Assembly: GCA_052274345.1 (NCBI GenBank) | Contig: DAVZGP010000001.1 | Coordinates: 111,818 to 175,817, forward strand | DNA: 64,000 nucleotides | Direction of reading: 5' to 3' | From: Clostridium_AD sp937920395 | GTDB taxonomy: Bacteria; Bacillota; Clostridia; Clostridiales; Clostridiaceae | Part shown: positions 9,366-19,879 of the stretch, piece after piece | Layout of the letters: each line of letters starts with the position of its first letter | Position numbering within the stretch: position 1 is the first letter of the stretch | Translations under genes and position numbers: made by a program | The notes under the pieces: generated by a model | The model's input: the letters and a program-made list of their open reading frames with translations, nothing else | Told to the model about the DNA's origin: nothing | Databases searched by the model: none

Positions 9366-9543
9366 TTAAAATACCTCCTAATCTTAGTTTTAAAATATAT
9401 TAATCTGTTTTTACTCTTTAATGTTATAGAAACTCAAACGTAGATGTTTACTTACGATACATTATATTTGAATTTTACACACAAACTCTATTTTACAATA
9501 TACCTGGAAAAATTACATCTTTTATTTGTAAAATTTCATAAAT

Positions 9544-9582
9544 AAAAATAAGGCATACGAATTATTAGCATGCCTTATTTTT
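9544..9582 (-). terminator. Terminator of the 66-aa gene
   Basis: 13-bp arms (AAAAATAAGGCAT and its complement at 9570-9582) around a 13-base loop, with T-rich flanks in both directions. It lies just downstream of the small minus-strand gene. Confidence 0.7.
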
Positions 9583-9588
9583 ATAATT

Positions 9589-9789
9589 CTATTTATTTTT
9601 TAAATATTCAAATAAACTTTTTTCTATTTCATCAGCACCATTATCATCTAATGTTATATACTGCCTATGACCATCTAATGCCTTTACCTCAATTGTCCCT
9701 ATTTCTTGTCCAGTAATTTTATCAATATCTCTCTCAAATTTCATTATTTTATAACCTTCATCTATATAATTTCCACATTTGTTAATCAT
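9589..9789 (-). CDS. Small conserved-looking protein of unknown function
   Basis: 66 aa, not recognised. It has an excellent AAGGAGGGTGA ribosome site seven bases from the ATG and a terminator directly after the stop, so it is probably a real monocistronic gene. The protein is soluble and acidic, with one Cys (residue 5), a central FERDIDKITGQEIGTIEVKALDG and a C-terminal helix-forming SLFEYLKNK. No membrane segment or known motif is visible. Confidence 0.65.
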   Translation of the reverse strand: MINKCGNYIDEGYKIMKFERDIDKITGQEIGTIEVKALDGHRQYITLDDNGADEIEKSLFEYLKNK

Positions 9790-10026
9790 TAAATCACCCT
9801 CCTTTTTAATTAAATTACATTCAAAACCATTTGCTTTACTATTTTCTCTCCAAATTTATAATATTATACGTAGTAATCTCACCTAAAATCTATTTTTATA
9901 TTATTTGTTAAAAATCTTTTACTTAATTAATTATTTAAGTACTTTAATAATCAAATTTTAAATATAAGGTATATTAAATTGTATTTAGATAATATATATA
10001 GATAAGTAATTTATGAGGTGACTTAA

Positions 10027-10212
10027 GTGAATGATGATTTAAAGAAAATAATACATGCTGAAATCAGCGAACCACTAAATAAAATCGTTGATGTTTTTAC
10101 AAAGAAACCTAAAAAATCAAATTTTAAACTAATGTTTTTTTGGGCTATAGTTGGGCTTTTAGCTTTTTTATTGCTTTATTATGCTTATAAAATGTTATAT
10201 GCCTATTTTTAA
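10027..10212 (+). CDS. Small single-pass membrane protein
   Basis: 61 aa from a GTG start with GAGGTG seven bases upstream. The first 38 residues are hydrophilic (an amphipathic stretch then KKPKKSNFK), followed by one transmembrane helix FFWAIVGLLAFLLLYYAYKM. It lies 27 bases before the large secreted protein and is probably cotranscribed with it. Function unknown. Confidence 0.6.
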   Translation: MNDDLKKIIHAEISEPLNKIVDVFTKKPKKSNFKLMFFWAIVGLLAFLLLYYAYKMLYAYF

Positions 10213-10239
10213 CTTAAGTTATAAGGGAGATTACAAAAG

Positions 10240-12948
10240 ATGAAAAAACTACTAATAACTACATTTACTATATTATTCTTTTTATTAATATCTACTCATA
10301 GTTCATATGCATTTGAGCAAACTAATAATCAATTGCAAAAACCTATACAACAGACTTTCAAAATGAATAATATACTTGTAAAAAACAATAAGAATATCAA
10401 GTCAATTTTTAATGATAACTGCAATAACCTTCTTACTAGTGGATGGATTAAAAGTAACAAGTATACTAATAACTCATTTGTTGCAGATGCAAATGAAAAT
10501 AAAAAATATAATGCACATATTCCATATGGACAATATTTATTTTACAATAACACTAAAAATTCAATTTCAAAAATAAGCAAAGATATTAAAATAGGTGCTG
10601 GTCCTTTCAACATAGAATTTGATGCTATAATAGCCGATTTACAAACTCCTTCTACAAACGAAGTTTGGAGAGGTTTTGTACTAGATATAATTGCTAACAA
10701 TAAAAGATATCATCTTAGTATTAATGACAAAGACTCTGACAATAAAATAAATATAAACTTGTTAAGTAAAAATTCAGGTTACAACCTTTTTCATACAATT
10801 AGTACATATTTGCCCAGAGATGATGATATTCATAGATGGTCAATTAAATATGATGGAAATAAAACTATATCTATATTAATAGATGGAAAAGTTATTGGTA
10901 ATTTTCCTAATCCCGAACTAGATGCTAATGGGCTTACTGATAAGGTTGTACTTTATAGCGACATGACTGATTCACTTACAGGTACGAACAAAATATATAT
11001 TGATAATTTTGCAGTAGTAAAATCATTAACAATAAAAAATGCTGCTGTACTAACTGATGAAAAGAACCAAACTATAAATATTTCAACAGTTATGACTGTT
11101 GAAGATGAAAAGCTTATTGATATTAAGCAATATAGTATTAAAGCATACTTATATAAAAACGACAAAATTATTGCAGAAAGTACAACCATGATAGATAATA
11201 GAAATGTTTCCTCTACACTTAATAATATAACCCAATCTGGGAAAATGAAACTTGTATTGAAGCTTGTAACTGGCAATAATGAAATCGAACAAATAACAAA
11301 AACTCTAAATATGACTATTTCAGTAATAAATATAACTCCAGGCCAGGTTATAACTTCTACCCCTGGAAGTGTGTACCTATATACTCAAGTGGATAAGATG
11401 TTATCAAAAAATCAAAATGATGCTCTGAATTGCGGTTGGAAATTAAGTTCCTACGTTGATTGCGAAAATAACAAGAGTGGGTCAATAATCGAAAATAGAG
11501 AAAATGCTCTATCAATAAAAATGCCTGTATCCCTAAATGGATGGTTTAGAGTTTATGTAGGTTATGTTGACGGTACTGAAAGTTTTCAAATTAGGAAAAC
11601 AAATAGTTATTCACCTTTGCAAGTAAATGGTGACATTTCTTTTAATTCTAGCTCATCATATGCTGATAAATGGATTAATGAAAAATCTACAATAATTTCA
11701 AATTTTGATAACAACTCAATTGAAATACATCCAATTGCTTCTAAAATTGCTAAAATAGCTTATATTAAACTAATAGGTTTAACAAATTATCAGGTGGCTT
11801 TATATCAACAACAAAATGGAAATAAAAAAACAGTTATTTATGATTTTGATGGGTATTCTGATTTTTTTTCTGGAAACTTCCCCACTGTCAAAGCACTTAA
11901 AAGTAGGGTTATAGACAGCCTAGCCAATAAAAATGTTGGAACAGTAAATTGGTGTTTAGGAACCACCAGTGCTTTAAATTATAATAGTAAATATGCAGGA
12001 AACGTGTTCCAGGGTACAGAAGGATTTGATTCTGAGCTTAGAAATGGAGATAAGTTAGCAAGATCTCAAATATTGAATATATTGCATTCTGGCAAGTCAC
12101 CACTCGAACTTATAGCTGATAGAGGAATTGATATGGGAGTAAAAGTTAATGCGTCACTCAGAATGGATGCATTTTATAATCCAAGTATTTACGGCTTTTT
12201 AAATGGGAATATATATAATGAATACAAACAGTTTACTCAACTTGGCAATTTTCCGCTAAGTTATTACTACCCAGAAGTTAGAGATTACATCAAAAACATA
12301 CTTATAGAGGCAGGGTCTTTTAATAATGTGAATGGGGTAACATTAGATTTTTGCAGATACCCAACTATTTTTGGAATCGAAACTCCCGAAAATCAAAAGA
12401 TACTTATCATGAATGAATTCTTACGAACCTTGCGAAATGAACTACAAAAAAATAAAACCATAACCATAAGGATACCCTGGAAGGACCCTATTAAATATGG
12501 ATTTGATGTTACTACTTGGGTTAAAGAAGGTTTACTTGATACATTAATACCTTCAAGCATTGGTAATGAGGATAAAAACTTTGAAATTTCATCTTATGTA
12601 AACATGGTTAAAAATACGAACGTAAAATTATATGTAGGTATTTCTGCAAATGTTAGTGGACACGACGTAACAAAAGAAGAAGAAAAGTTAATAAAGCAGG
12701 GACTATATATACCCAATATTAAATACTTAAATATTCAGCAATATTTATTAAGAGCTTATGATTTATATGCTGACGGCGCTGATGGAATATTTTTATTTAA
12801 CTCCTCCTCCAACCTTTATATTAATGCTACTGCACCACTGGAATCTACTTTTTTGGGTGATAAAGTTCAAATAGAAAAATGGCATCAATTTGATTATTTA
12901 TCAGGCTACATGGTAAATAAGATTAATGCTGTAAAACATGATTTTTAA
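10240..12948 (+). CDS. Large secreted glycoside-hydrolase-like protein
   Basis: 902 aa with a clear signal peptide (MKKLLITTFTILFFLLISTH, cleavage near SYA). Residues about 95-265 look like a concanavalin/LamG-type beta-sandwich (FNIEFDAI ... HRWSIKYDGNKTISILIDGKVIGNFPN), probably carbohydrate binding. A second beta-rich region spans 270-510. The C-terminal third has the pattern of a glycosyl-hydrolase-like TIM barrel related to GHL10: a strand ending in VNGVTLDFCRYP followed later by TIRIPWKDP and DGADGIFLFNSSS. Catalytic residues cannot be assigned confidently; D and W/R at the strand ends are candidates. AAGGGAGA ribosome site. It is likely exported and cell-surface associated or extracellular. 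Confidence 0.6.
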   Translation: MKKLLITTFTILFFLLISTHSSYAFEQTNNQLQKPIQQTFKMNNILVKNNKNIKSIFNDNCNNLLTSGWIKSNKYTNNSFVADANENKKYNAHIPYGQYLFYNNTKNSISKISKDIKIGAGPFNIEFDAIIADLQTPSTNEVWRGFVLDIIANNKRYHLSINDKDSDNKININLLSKNSGYNLFHTISTYLPRDDDIHRWSIKYDGNKTISILIDGKVIGNFPNPELDANGLTDKVVLYSDMTDSLTGTNKIYIDNFAVVKSLTIKNAAVLTDEKNQTINISTVMTVEDEKLIDIKQYSIKAYLYKNDKIIAESTTMIDNRNVSSTLNNITQSGKMKLVLKLVTGNNEIEQITKTLNMTISVINITPGQVITSTPGSVYLYTQVDKMLSKNQNDALNCGWKLSSYVDCENNKSGSIIENRENALSIKMPVSLNGWFRVYVGYVDGTESFQIRKTNSYSPLQVNGDISFNSSSSYADKWINEKSTIISNFDNNSIEIHPIASKIAKIAYIKLIGLTNYQVALYQQQNGNKKTVIYDFDGYSDFFSGNFPTVKALKSRVIDSLANKNVGTVNWCLGTTSALNYNSKYAGNVFQGTEGFDSELRNGDKLARSQILNILHSGKSPLELIADRGIDMGVKVNASLRMDAFYNPSIYGFLNGNIYNEYKQFTQLGNFPLSYYYPEVRDYIKNILIEAGSFNNVNGVTLDFCRYPTIFGIETPENQKILIMNEFLRTLRNELQKNKTITIRIPWKDPIKYGFDVTTWVKEGLLDTLIPSSIGNEDKNFEISSYVNMVKNTNVKLYVGISANVSGHDVTKEEEKLIKQGLYIPNIKYLNIQQYLLRAYDLYADGADGIFLFNSSSNLYINATAPLESTFLGDKVQIEKWHQFDYLSGYMVNKINAVKHDF

Positions 12949-12957
12949 AAATATTCC

Positions 12958-12986
12958 TTGACATTTTACAACTAACATGATATTTT
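12958..12986 (+). promoter_or_regulatory. Promoter of the ohrR-like gene
   Basis: TTGACA, 17-base spacer, TATTTT immediately after the secreted-protein gene and about 140 bases before the regulator start. A strong visual consensus match. No palindromic OhrR operator is obvious beside it. Confidence 0.55.
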
Positions 12987-13124
12987 AAATTTAACTCAAT
13001 TTAGTTTTGTACTATTAAATAGCTGTAATCTAAATTATAAATATATATTATATTAAATATAGACTTAGAAGAAGACTTAAACACAAATTCAAAATTCACT
13101 TTAAATGAAAAGGAATGATCAAAA

Positions 13125-13571
13125 ATGACAGATGAATCCCTTAAATTAGATAACCAGTTATGTTTCGCTCTATACGCTTGTTCCCGTGAAATAACGAAAC
13201 TTTACAAACCAGAATTAGACAAACTAGGTATAACCTACACGCAATATATTGCTCTATTAGTATTATGGGAAAAAGATAATATAACCGTAAAAGAGATTGG
13301 AACAAAATTACATTTAGATTCTGGCACTTTAACTCCATTGTTTAAAAAATTAGAGTGTATGAACCTAGTAAAAAGAACTAGAGACACTGTAGATGAGAGA
13401 AATGTATATATTACTCTAACTCCTTTAGGTGCTGAATTAAAAAAAATGGCTATTAGCATACCCAAAGAAATCTTTTGTTCAACAGGTCTATCACCTCAGG
13501 CTGCAGTTACTCTTAAAGAAAATGTTAATTCATTATTATCAAATTTAGATTCTACCCATAAAAAGATATAA
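13125..13571 (+). CDS. ohrR: MarR/OhrR-family organic-peroxide-sensing repressor
   Basis: 148-aa winged-helix MarR protein. The N terminus LDNQLCFALYACSREITKLY aligns with Bacillus OhrR, whose equivalent Cys (here C13) senses organic hydroperoxides; a second Cys (C19) lies in the same helix. The wing region RTRDTVDERNVYITLTPLG is conserved. No ohr peroxidase gene is adjacent, so it is an orphan here and its target may be elsewhere. Followed directly by a strong terminator. Confidence 0.85.
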   Translation: MTDESLKLDNQLCFALYACSREITKLYKPELDKLGITYTQYIALLVLWEKDNITVKEIGTKLHLDSGTLTPLFKKLECMNLVKRTRDTVDERNVYITLTPLGAELKKMAISIPKEIFCSTGLSPQAAVTLKENVNSLLSNLDSTHKKI

Positions 13572-13580
13572 AGAAGCGAT

Positions 13581-13630
13581 GTAGTAAGTTTAATATATTT
13601 TATTAATTAAACTTACTACACCATTTTTTT
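13581..13630 (+). terminator. Terminator after ohrR
   Basis: Perfect 14-bp stem GTAGTAAGTTTAAT / complement at 13606-13619, 11-base loop, followed by a T-run (CCATTTTTTT). The strength of the stem makes it likely bidirectional for the convergent gene at 13656. Confidence 0.85.
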
Positions 13631-13655
13631 ATTGTATGTTATACCTTATATTACA

Positions 13656-14078
13656 TTAATTAACATTGTTATTAAGGCTTTTTTCAATACATGCTATAAC
13701 ATCATGTATTCTTTCAAACATAATCCCGTAGGCAAACCAAACCGGTGCATAACTCAATGTTATAATTCCACATATTGACAATGTTTTGTTTACATAATTC
13801 CATGGGCACTCCCCTAAAAGCAATTTAAGCAGTAGTCCGCTAATTAATTCTACTGTAAATATAAGTACCATATACATACCTCCCCTAATTATAAGCGGAA
13901 GATGCCGGATTCTATTATGGACTGGTTCAAGAAATACAGCAAGCCCATATATAGGAAACATCCAAATACAAGTTGTACCTTTAAGTAACATATCTCCCTT
14001 AATCATTGCACTAAACCCATTCCAAAAAACCTCTGCTAAAAGACCTAAAATCCCGTATACAATAAATTTTTTCCACAT
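13656..14078 (-). CDS. Membrane protein of the putative ABC-transporter type IV (PF06541-like) family
   Basis: 140 aa with four hydrophobic segments. The opening WKKFIVYGILGLLAEVFWNGF and the IWMFPIYGLAVFLEPVHNRI segment resemble the CmpB-like 'putative ABC transporter permease' family of Firmicutes, whose role is not established. No ATP-binding partner is adjacent. The family assignment is by pattern only. Confidence 0.55.
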   Translation of the reverse strand: MWKKFIVYGILGLLAEVFWNGFSAMIKGDMLLKGTTCIWMFPIYGLAVFLEPVHNRIRHLPLIIRGGMYMVLIFTVELISGLLLKLLLGECPWNYVNKTLSICGIITLSYAPVWFAYGIMFERIHDVIACIEKSLNNNVN

Positions 14079-14135
14079 AATGATATTGTGTGTGTTACAT
14101 TGTAAAATATACTACTAACTTTATTAATTATTATT

Positions 14136-14382
14136 CTATATCAGTTTTTCCTTAAATATATCAGTCAAATTTAATTTCGCAACTTTTCTCTTAATTTCAT
14201 CTATATCTAAAGTATAAAGTCTACGTTCCTGCATTCTCTCAAAATACTCTGCTACTGCAAGTGCTCCTGTTGCCATAGCTTCTGTATGCCCTACAAATAA
14301 ACCAGATTTCTCACCTGCACAAAACAAATTATCAAGACCTACGACCCTCATATTATTGGTTATTGGGGCTACAGACAGATAT
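14136..14382 (-). pseudogene. 3' fragment of a GidA-like FAD-dependent oxidoreductase (copy A)
   Basis: The frame encodes RVVGLDNLFCAGEKSGLFVG and ends NLTDIFKEKLI, the C-terminal part of a TrmFO/GidA-like flavoprotein. The same sequence occurs at 30457-31011 (copy B) in the same orientation. Copy A lacks 46 internal residues (138 bp) present in copy B; the break lies at a CTGCAA repeat. Copy A is cut off on its 5' side at about 14382, where an AraC fragment begins. Not expected to be functional. Confidence 0.8.
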
Positions 14383-14833
14383 CTTAGATATATATCCTAT
14401 TCCAGATTTACCTTCAAATAACTTTCCCATCACCTTTCCTGGAGATAACGATCACAGCCCTAGTGATAAACCACTATTTGAACTGCATTTTCATGATTCA
14501 CTAGAAATAAGCTATTGCTATGAAGGTGGAGGATTTTTTTTTTCAGATGGAGAACCTTACCCCTTTTGCGCAAGAGATGTATCCATTATATTTAAAAACC
14601 AATTACATATAGCGCAAAGTGATAGTTCAAATATGAATAAATGGAGCTTTATTTCCCTTGTACCAGAATTATTATTAGCAGAACTTAGTTTAGAGGAAAT
14701 TAACAATATTATTACTGTATTATCTAATTCAACTAACTTTCGGAATATATTGACTTTTGTTTTATCAATTAAATTTGCTGAAGCAAATATCGCTTTTCTA
14801 TACTGCGATGGAGTAAAGTTTTTAAAATTTTAA
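14363..14833 (+). pseudogene. N-terminal (cupin) fragment of an AraC-family regulator
   Basis: The frame encodes an AraC-type sensor domain (FELHFHDSLEISYCYEGGG then a CARDVSIIFKNQLHI strand) but no helix-turn-helix. Its first codons (GLQTDIL) come from the antisense of the FAD-oxidoreductase fragment, so the true start has been lost. The last 40 residues no longer look like the family. It abuts another truncated AraC gene tail-to-tail at 14830, consistent with a deletion that removed both 3' ends. Confidence 0.7.
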
Positions 14834-15618
14834 AATGCTCTAATAAATCTTTGAATACTTTCAAATCCACATTTTAATGCTGCATCAGAACAATCTTTAC
14901 CTAATCCAAACATATTTTCAGCTATCTTGACTCTGTATGCCGTAAGGTAATGGTTAAAAGTCGTCCCTGTAGTTTTTTTTAAAAGTCTACAAAAGTGAGA
15001 TACACTTAAATTTGAAGCTTTTGCAGCTATTTCTAAAGTAAGTCTAGTCATATATTGTTCATCTATTAGCCTAAACGTATTAAAAAGCATTTCTTTAGTT
15101 TTAATCTCATTTATATTGTTTAATTGGTTTTTTTTAGTCTTACTATACTTTCGCACTAGAGTCCCGATTAAAGAGAAAATATTTGCCTTAATAATTATGC
15201 TATATGCCTCTTGTTTGTTTTCAAATTCTTGTTTTATATTAAATACACAATCTATAATGCTCACAATATCAGCATCTTTTTCTATAATTGGCTCTGGAAA
15301 TTGGATCCTATTTTCCACAAAAAGTTCTATAGAATTTTTATCTTCAATATTAAAAAATGAGGTCTCTATGAAATCAGGAGCAATATGAAATACCAATATT
15401 TCTTCTTCCGCTTCTGAATCCGCATTCGTAGAATGAATCTTCTCACTCCCTATTATTAATAAATTACCCTTAGATAAAATAAAACTTCTGTTATCAATTT
15501 GCACCCTTATACTTCCTTTAATCATATAAAGTATTTCAAGAGCTTTGTGCCAATGAAGATGGACATGTGGCTCATATTTCTTAGGGGCGTATGAAAAAAT
15601 ATTTATTTTTGTTTTCAT
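14830..15618 (-). pseudogene. AraC-family regulator lacking its last ~20 residues
   Basis: 262 aa: N-terminal cupin (HVHLHWHKALEILYMIKGSI) and a first helix-turn-helix (LEIAAKASNLSVSHFCRLLKK). The second HTH is cut short at CGFESIQRFIRAF and lacks the usual continuation ending in a PxxYR block. The stop coincides with the junction to the fragment on the other strand. It may bind DNA poorly or not at all. Upstream lies the first GH3 gene, divergently oriented, its likely former target. Confidence 0.6.
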
Positions 15619-15796
15619 ATCATGTATACGAGATTCTTCACAATAAGGTTCAATAATTTATGGCCACCTTTCACAAGATAAAGTAATATTTGATGACTTT
15701 GTGATAATAAATGATAATAAAAACAGATAAAATTATATTATAATAATAGTATATAGTATGTTTGATAAAAAAACTATAATTAAAGGGGTGTCACTT

Positions 15797-17787
15797 ATGA
15801 CCTTGGTGATAATGCAGATAGACTTCAAGAATTAGCTTTAACTACAAGACTTGGAATTCGTCTAATATTTGGCATAGATGCTATACATGGTAACGCTATT
15901 TTAAATAGTGCAACAGTTTTCCCGTCGCAACTTGCTATGTCTTGCAGCTTTAATCCTTCACTTGTAGAAAAAGCTGGACAAGTAACTGCAAAAGAAGTAG
16001 CTGCGGACGGCTTACATTGGACTTTTTCTCCAGTACTTTGCGTAGGACGTGACCTGCGTTGGGGAAGTATTAATGAAACCTTTGGTGAAGATCATTATCT
16101 TATAGGCCAATTTGCTTCTTCCATAATCGAAGGGTACCAAGGGGGAAATTTATCAGACCCAGGTAGTATATTAGCTTATGCCAAGAATTATATAGCATAT
16201 GGCGAAAGTACTGGTGCTAAAGATTCTTATGACTCTGAAGTTACAGTAAGAAAAGTTCGTGAAGTTTTCTTGCCACCATTTAAAAAAGCCGTTGAGGCAG
16301 GTTGCGCTAATTTTATGACAGGCTATCAATCTATAGACGGAACACCAATGACTGCTAATAAAAGAATGCTTAGAGGCATTTTTAAAGATGAACTTGGCTT
16401 TGACGGTTTTGTAGTTACAGATTGGAACAATATCGGATCCCTTGCCGATAAGCAAAAAATGTCTTCTTACATTCTTGATGCTTCTAAAAAAGCTATATAA
16501 AGTGGAAATGACATGATCATGAATACAAATGATTTTTATAATGCTGCTATTAAATTAGTTAAAAATGGAATAGTTTCTGAGGTTCTTATTGATGAAGCAA
16601 TTAAACGAATCCTTAATGTTAAATTTAAATTGGGCCTCTTTGATGCTAAAAAAAGACGTGGTTATATTTCAACAGATGTTATTGCTTGAAAAGAACATCA
16701 AGAAATAAATCTTGAGTTAACAAGAGAATCCATAATATTATTAGAAAATAAAAATAATACATTACCCCTTAAAAATGTTAGGAAAATTGCTGTAGTAGGT
16801 CCCAATGCAGATAGTATACAGGCTCAGTTCGAAGATTGGACATTCTTTACCCATCCTGATCCTAAACCAGATACTATACCTAATTTTGAATATTACACAA
16901 TGTTAAGGGGAATACGAGAACTTGCTGAATCTAAACATATTGAAGTTAGCTATCACAAAGGAGGTGATATTACGAATAAAGAAAATATAGATGTAGAAGG
17001 TGCTATTAAAGCCTGCGAGAATGCAGATGTAATCATAGCTGTTGTAGGCAATTGTCTTGAAATGAATGGTGAATTTAAAGATAGAGCTACTCTTGATATG
17101 CCAGGATCTCAGCTTAGACTTGTTGAGGAATTAAAAAAATTAAACAAGCCTTTAACAGTTGTATTAGTTAATGGAAAACCCCTCTCTATTCCATGGATAG
17201 CCCAGAATGCTGATGCAGTTATAGAGACATTTAATTCAGGAACGCTAGGAGGAAAGGCACTGGCAGATATTCTATTTGGGAAATTTAATCCTTGTGGAAA
17301 GCTAAGCATATCCTTCCCATATCATAGTGGACAAACACCTGTATATTATAATTATCTGCCAGGTTGTCACAGCCCTAAATACGCAGATTTAAATACGTCT
17401 GAAACTTTATATAGCTTTGGTTATGGACTATCTTATGCTAGTTTCAAATATTCTAACCTAAAGCTTTCTAAAACAAGTTGTTCCTCAGCAGACACTCTAA
17501 CCGTAAGCGTAGATATCACTAATATAGGGAAATATGATGGCACTGAAATTGTGCAATTATATGTTATAAGCTCTGTTATGACTCCAGTTAAAGAATTAAA
17601 GGGCTTTAAAAAAATTCAGATAAATGCTGGAAACACAAAAAACGTAAGTATTACTTTATCTGTATCCGATTTTTCTATTGTAGATGCTTATGAGCAGTAT
17701 GTTGTAGAACCTGGAAAATTTGAAATTATGGTTGGTCCAGATTCTAGAAATGCAAGTCTACTCAAAGATGTACTTACAGTAATATAA
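15797..17787 (+). pseudogene. GH3 beta-glucosidase pseudogene, copy 1
   Basis: A family 3 glycoside hydrolase disrupted in three ways. First, an N-terminal deletion fuses the start codon (ATGACCTT, good AAAGGGG site) out of frame to the segment LGDNADRLQELALTTRLGI. Second, TAA at 16498 and third, TGA at 16687 interrupt a frame otherwise continuous to 17787. The nucleophile motif GFVVTDWNN is intact, as are the GPNADS segment and the C-terminal fibronectin-III-like domain (DGTEIVQLYV ... VEPGKFEIMVG). The stops look like single transitions (CAA to TAA, TGG to TGA). Copy 2 at 26978 retains the N terminus lost here. Confidence 0.85.
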
Positions 17788-17812
17788 CCTTTTCAATATA
17801 GGTTATACATCA

Positions 17813-17855
17813 ATTAGAAGCAGTTTTTATATTTTATATAAAAACTGCTTCTAAT
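17813..17855. terminator. Bidirectional terminator between GH3 copy 1 and an AraC gene
   Basis: Perfect 19-bp stem (ATTAGAAGCAGTTTTTATA at 17813-17831 and its complement at 17837-17855) with a five-base loop. It lies between the ends of two convergent genes. Confidence 0.85.
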
Positions 17856-17878
17856 ATTATTCTAAGTTTTTTATAGAC

Positions 17879-18739
17879 CTATTTTAGAAATTCGTAACGT
17901 CTGTATACTGATGGATTACAACCTTTATATTTCTTAAATGTCTTATTAAAATATGAAGGACTTGAAAAACCAACGTCACTGGATATGTCTGTGATAGTCT
18001 TATTTGAAAAGGTAAGAAGTTTTTCAGCCTCTACTATTCGTATAAAATTCAAATATTCTATAAATGTTCTGTTTGTAGCTCTTTTAAAAAGTCTGCAAAA
18101 ATAAAAGTGATCAAATCCACATAACTCACATAATTCTTTAAGAGTAATATTCTCCGTATAATTATCTTCTATATACTTAGGAGCTAACCTCAACCTTTCT
18201 AAAACTTTATCTTCAAAATCTATTTTTGGTTTTTTTAAGATTTCATATCTGTATAAACAACCTAATATCATATATATATAAGATTTAAGATAAAATTCAA
18301 AACCATTGTTACTATTTATAAATTCATCTTTAATTTTTTCCATGACAATGGTAATCTCTAAATAGGCTGCATCACTTGAATTAAATATAAAATGAGTTTT
18401 TGAGCTTTCTGTTAAAAAAGCTGAAAGATATTTATAACTGTTTAAAGACTTATTTTTAAATAAATTTTTAGAATCAAATTGTATTATAAGTATGTCTGTA
18501 TCTTGTTCTAAAACTTTAGTAGAATGAGGAATTCTAGAGTTTATAAAAACAATTTCTCCAGCACCCAAATCAAATGTTTGATTATCTAAGGAGTATGATA
18601 ATTTGCCTTTAATAATTTTTAATAGCTCTAGCTGTTCATGAAAATGCGAATTCGAACTTAAATCAACTTCTTTATTTGAGACTATTTTCACATTAATAGG
18701 AATATCTGCTATTGGCATTTTAATTAATTCATTTTGCAT
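17879..18739 (-). CDS. AraC-family transcriptional regulator
   Basis: 286 aa, apparently complete: N-terminal cupin with FHEQLELLKIIKGKLSYSLD, then two helix-turn-helix motifs (LKELCELCGFDHFYFCRLFK; ITDISSDVGFSSPSYFNKTF) ending in the normal NPSVYRRY. Ribosome site AGGAGGG. It is divergent from the broken GH130-like gene 125 bases away and probably controlled it. The inducer is likely a sugar but cannot be told from sequence. Confidence 0.85.
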   Translation of the reverse strand: MQNELIKMPIADIPINVKIVSNKEVDLSSNSHFHEQLELLKIIKGKLSYSLDNQTFDLGAGEIVFINSRIPHSTKVLEQDTDILIIQFDSKNLFKNKSLNSYKYLSAFLTESSKTHFIFNSSDAAYLEITIVMEKIKDEFINSNNGFEFYLKSYIYMILGCLYRYEILKKPKIDFEDKVLERLRLAPKYIEDNYTENITLKELCELCGFDHFYFCRLFKRATNRTFIEYLNFIRIVEAEKLLTFSNKTITDISSDVGFSSPSYFNKTFKKYKGCNPSVYRRYEFLK

Positions 18740-18866
18740 ATTTTACCCTCCTAAAGTCAATATAGTACAATAATTAGCCAATATTAATGTTTTTATTATA
18801 TCTAATTTGCAATATAATTATATTATAAAGTATTTGGCATATAAACTGCTAGGAGGAAAACGTATA

Positions 18867-19669
18867 ATGAAGGATGCAACTAAGATATTTAAAAGATATG
18901 AAAATAATCCAATTCTACATGTTAAAGACTATGAAGGTGTAGCAAAAATTTATAATCCGTCACCAATTATTTGTGGTGATGAAACAATATTATTAGTATC
19001 TGTAGTTGAACACGCTGCAACAAAAGGTTATGGACGAGATGTTGGACAAACTCGTGTTGCAAGAAGTAAAGATGGAGTAAATTTTGTTTTAGAGGAAAAA
19101 CAAAGGATTTCAAAACATATGAAAGAATTGAAATAATTACAGCACCTAGAAATAGAGGAGCTAGCTTATTTTCAGAAAAAATAGGTGGTAAATATTATAA
19201 ACTTGACAGACCAGGCGGTGGTGATGGTTCAACTGGGGATATATGGATTTCGGCTAGTGAAGATTTTATTCACTGGGGAGAATTTAAACCAGTGCTTGCC
19301 GCTGGGTATCGTTTTTGGAATGTTGAAAAAATAGGACCTACACCACCAATTAAAACAGATAAGGGATGGATTGTAATTATTCATGGAGTATTCTCACCTG
19401 CAGGAGGAACTTACTACTATTTAGGAGCAATTCTTTTAGATCTAGATGAGCCATGGAAAGTTATAGGCAAAACAAATAGTTATATATTGGCACCTGAAAT
19501 GGATTATGAAAAGCACGGTAATTGTGATAACACAGTATTTGCATGTGGTGCTATTGCTGACTATGATAAAGATCAAATAAGACTATATTATGGAGCTTGT
19601 GACAATTACATTTGTTTAGCTACAGGATGCCTTAGTGAACTAGTCGATGCATGTATAAAAGAAATATAA
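18867..19669 (+). pseudogene. GH130-like glycosidase/phosphorylase pseudogene
   Basis: An AGGAGG site precedes the ATG; the first 75 residues (IFKRYENNPILHVKDYEGVA ... VGQTRVARSKDGVNFVLE) match the start of GH130 mannoside-phosphorylase-like proteins. After that the family's central EDPR region is missing, and a frame change leads into KDFKTYERIEIITAPRNRGA and on to the C terminus (GCDNTVFACGAIADYDKDQI, YYGACD). One internal deletion of some 60 codons with a frameshift, near 19100, explains it. Confidence 0.75.
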
Positions 19670-19879
19670 CAAAAGTAGATGATTGGGATATCCTTAATAT
19701 CCAAGAGGACATGTAATTCCTATATGTACACGAAGGAACTGACTTTGTACCTATTGATCAAAAGATATATAAAATGCTACCCAAAACTCTGGTATATTTT
19801 ATATACCTACTTCTATACTAGTTTTGATTGTTTTTGTGATGTTCAATTATTAACCAAAATATAAATTTAAATATATGGT
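19670..19879. other. Gene-free stretch with unidentified remnants
   Basis: Plus-strand fragments such as VHEGTDFVPIDQKIYK can be read between stops, suggesting a decayed coding sequence, but I do not recognise the family. No regulatory structure is visible. Confidence 0.3.

Noticed and set aside
19679..19864. 61-codon frame after the GH130-like pseudogene
   Set aside because: No ribosome site, no recognisable product; another frame over the same bases looks like decayed coding sequence.
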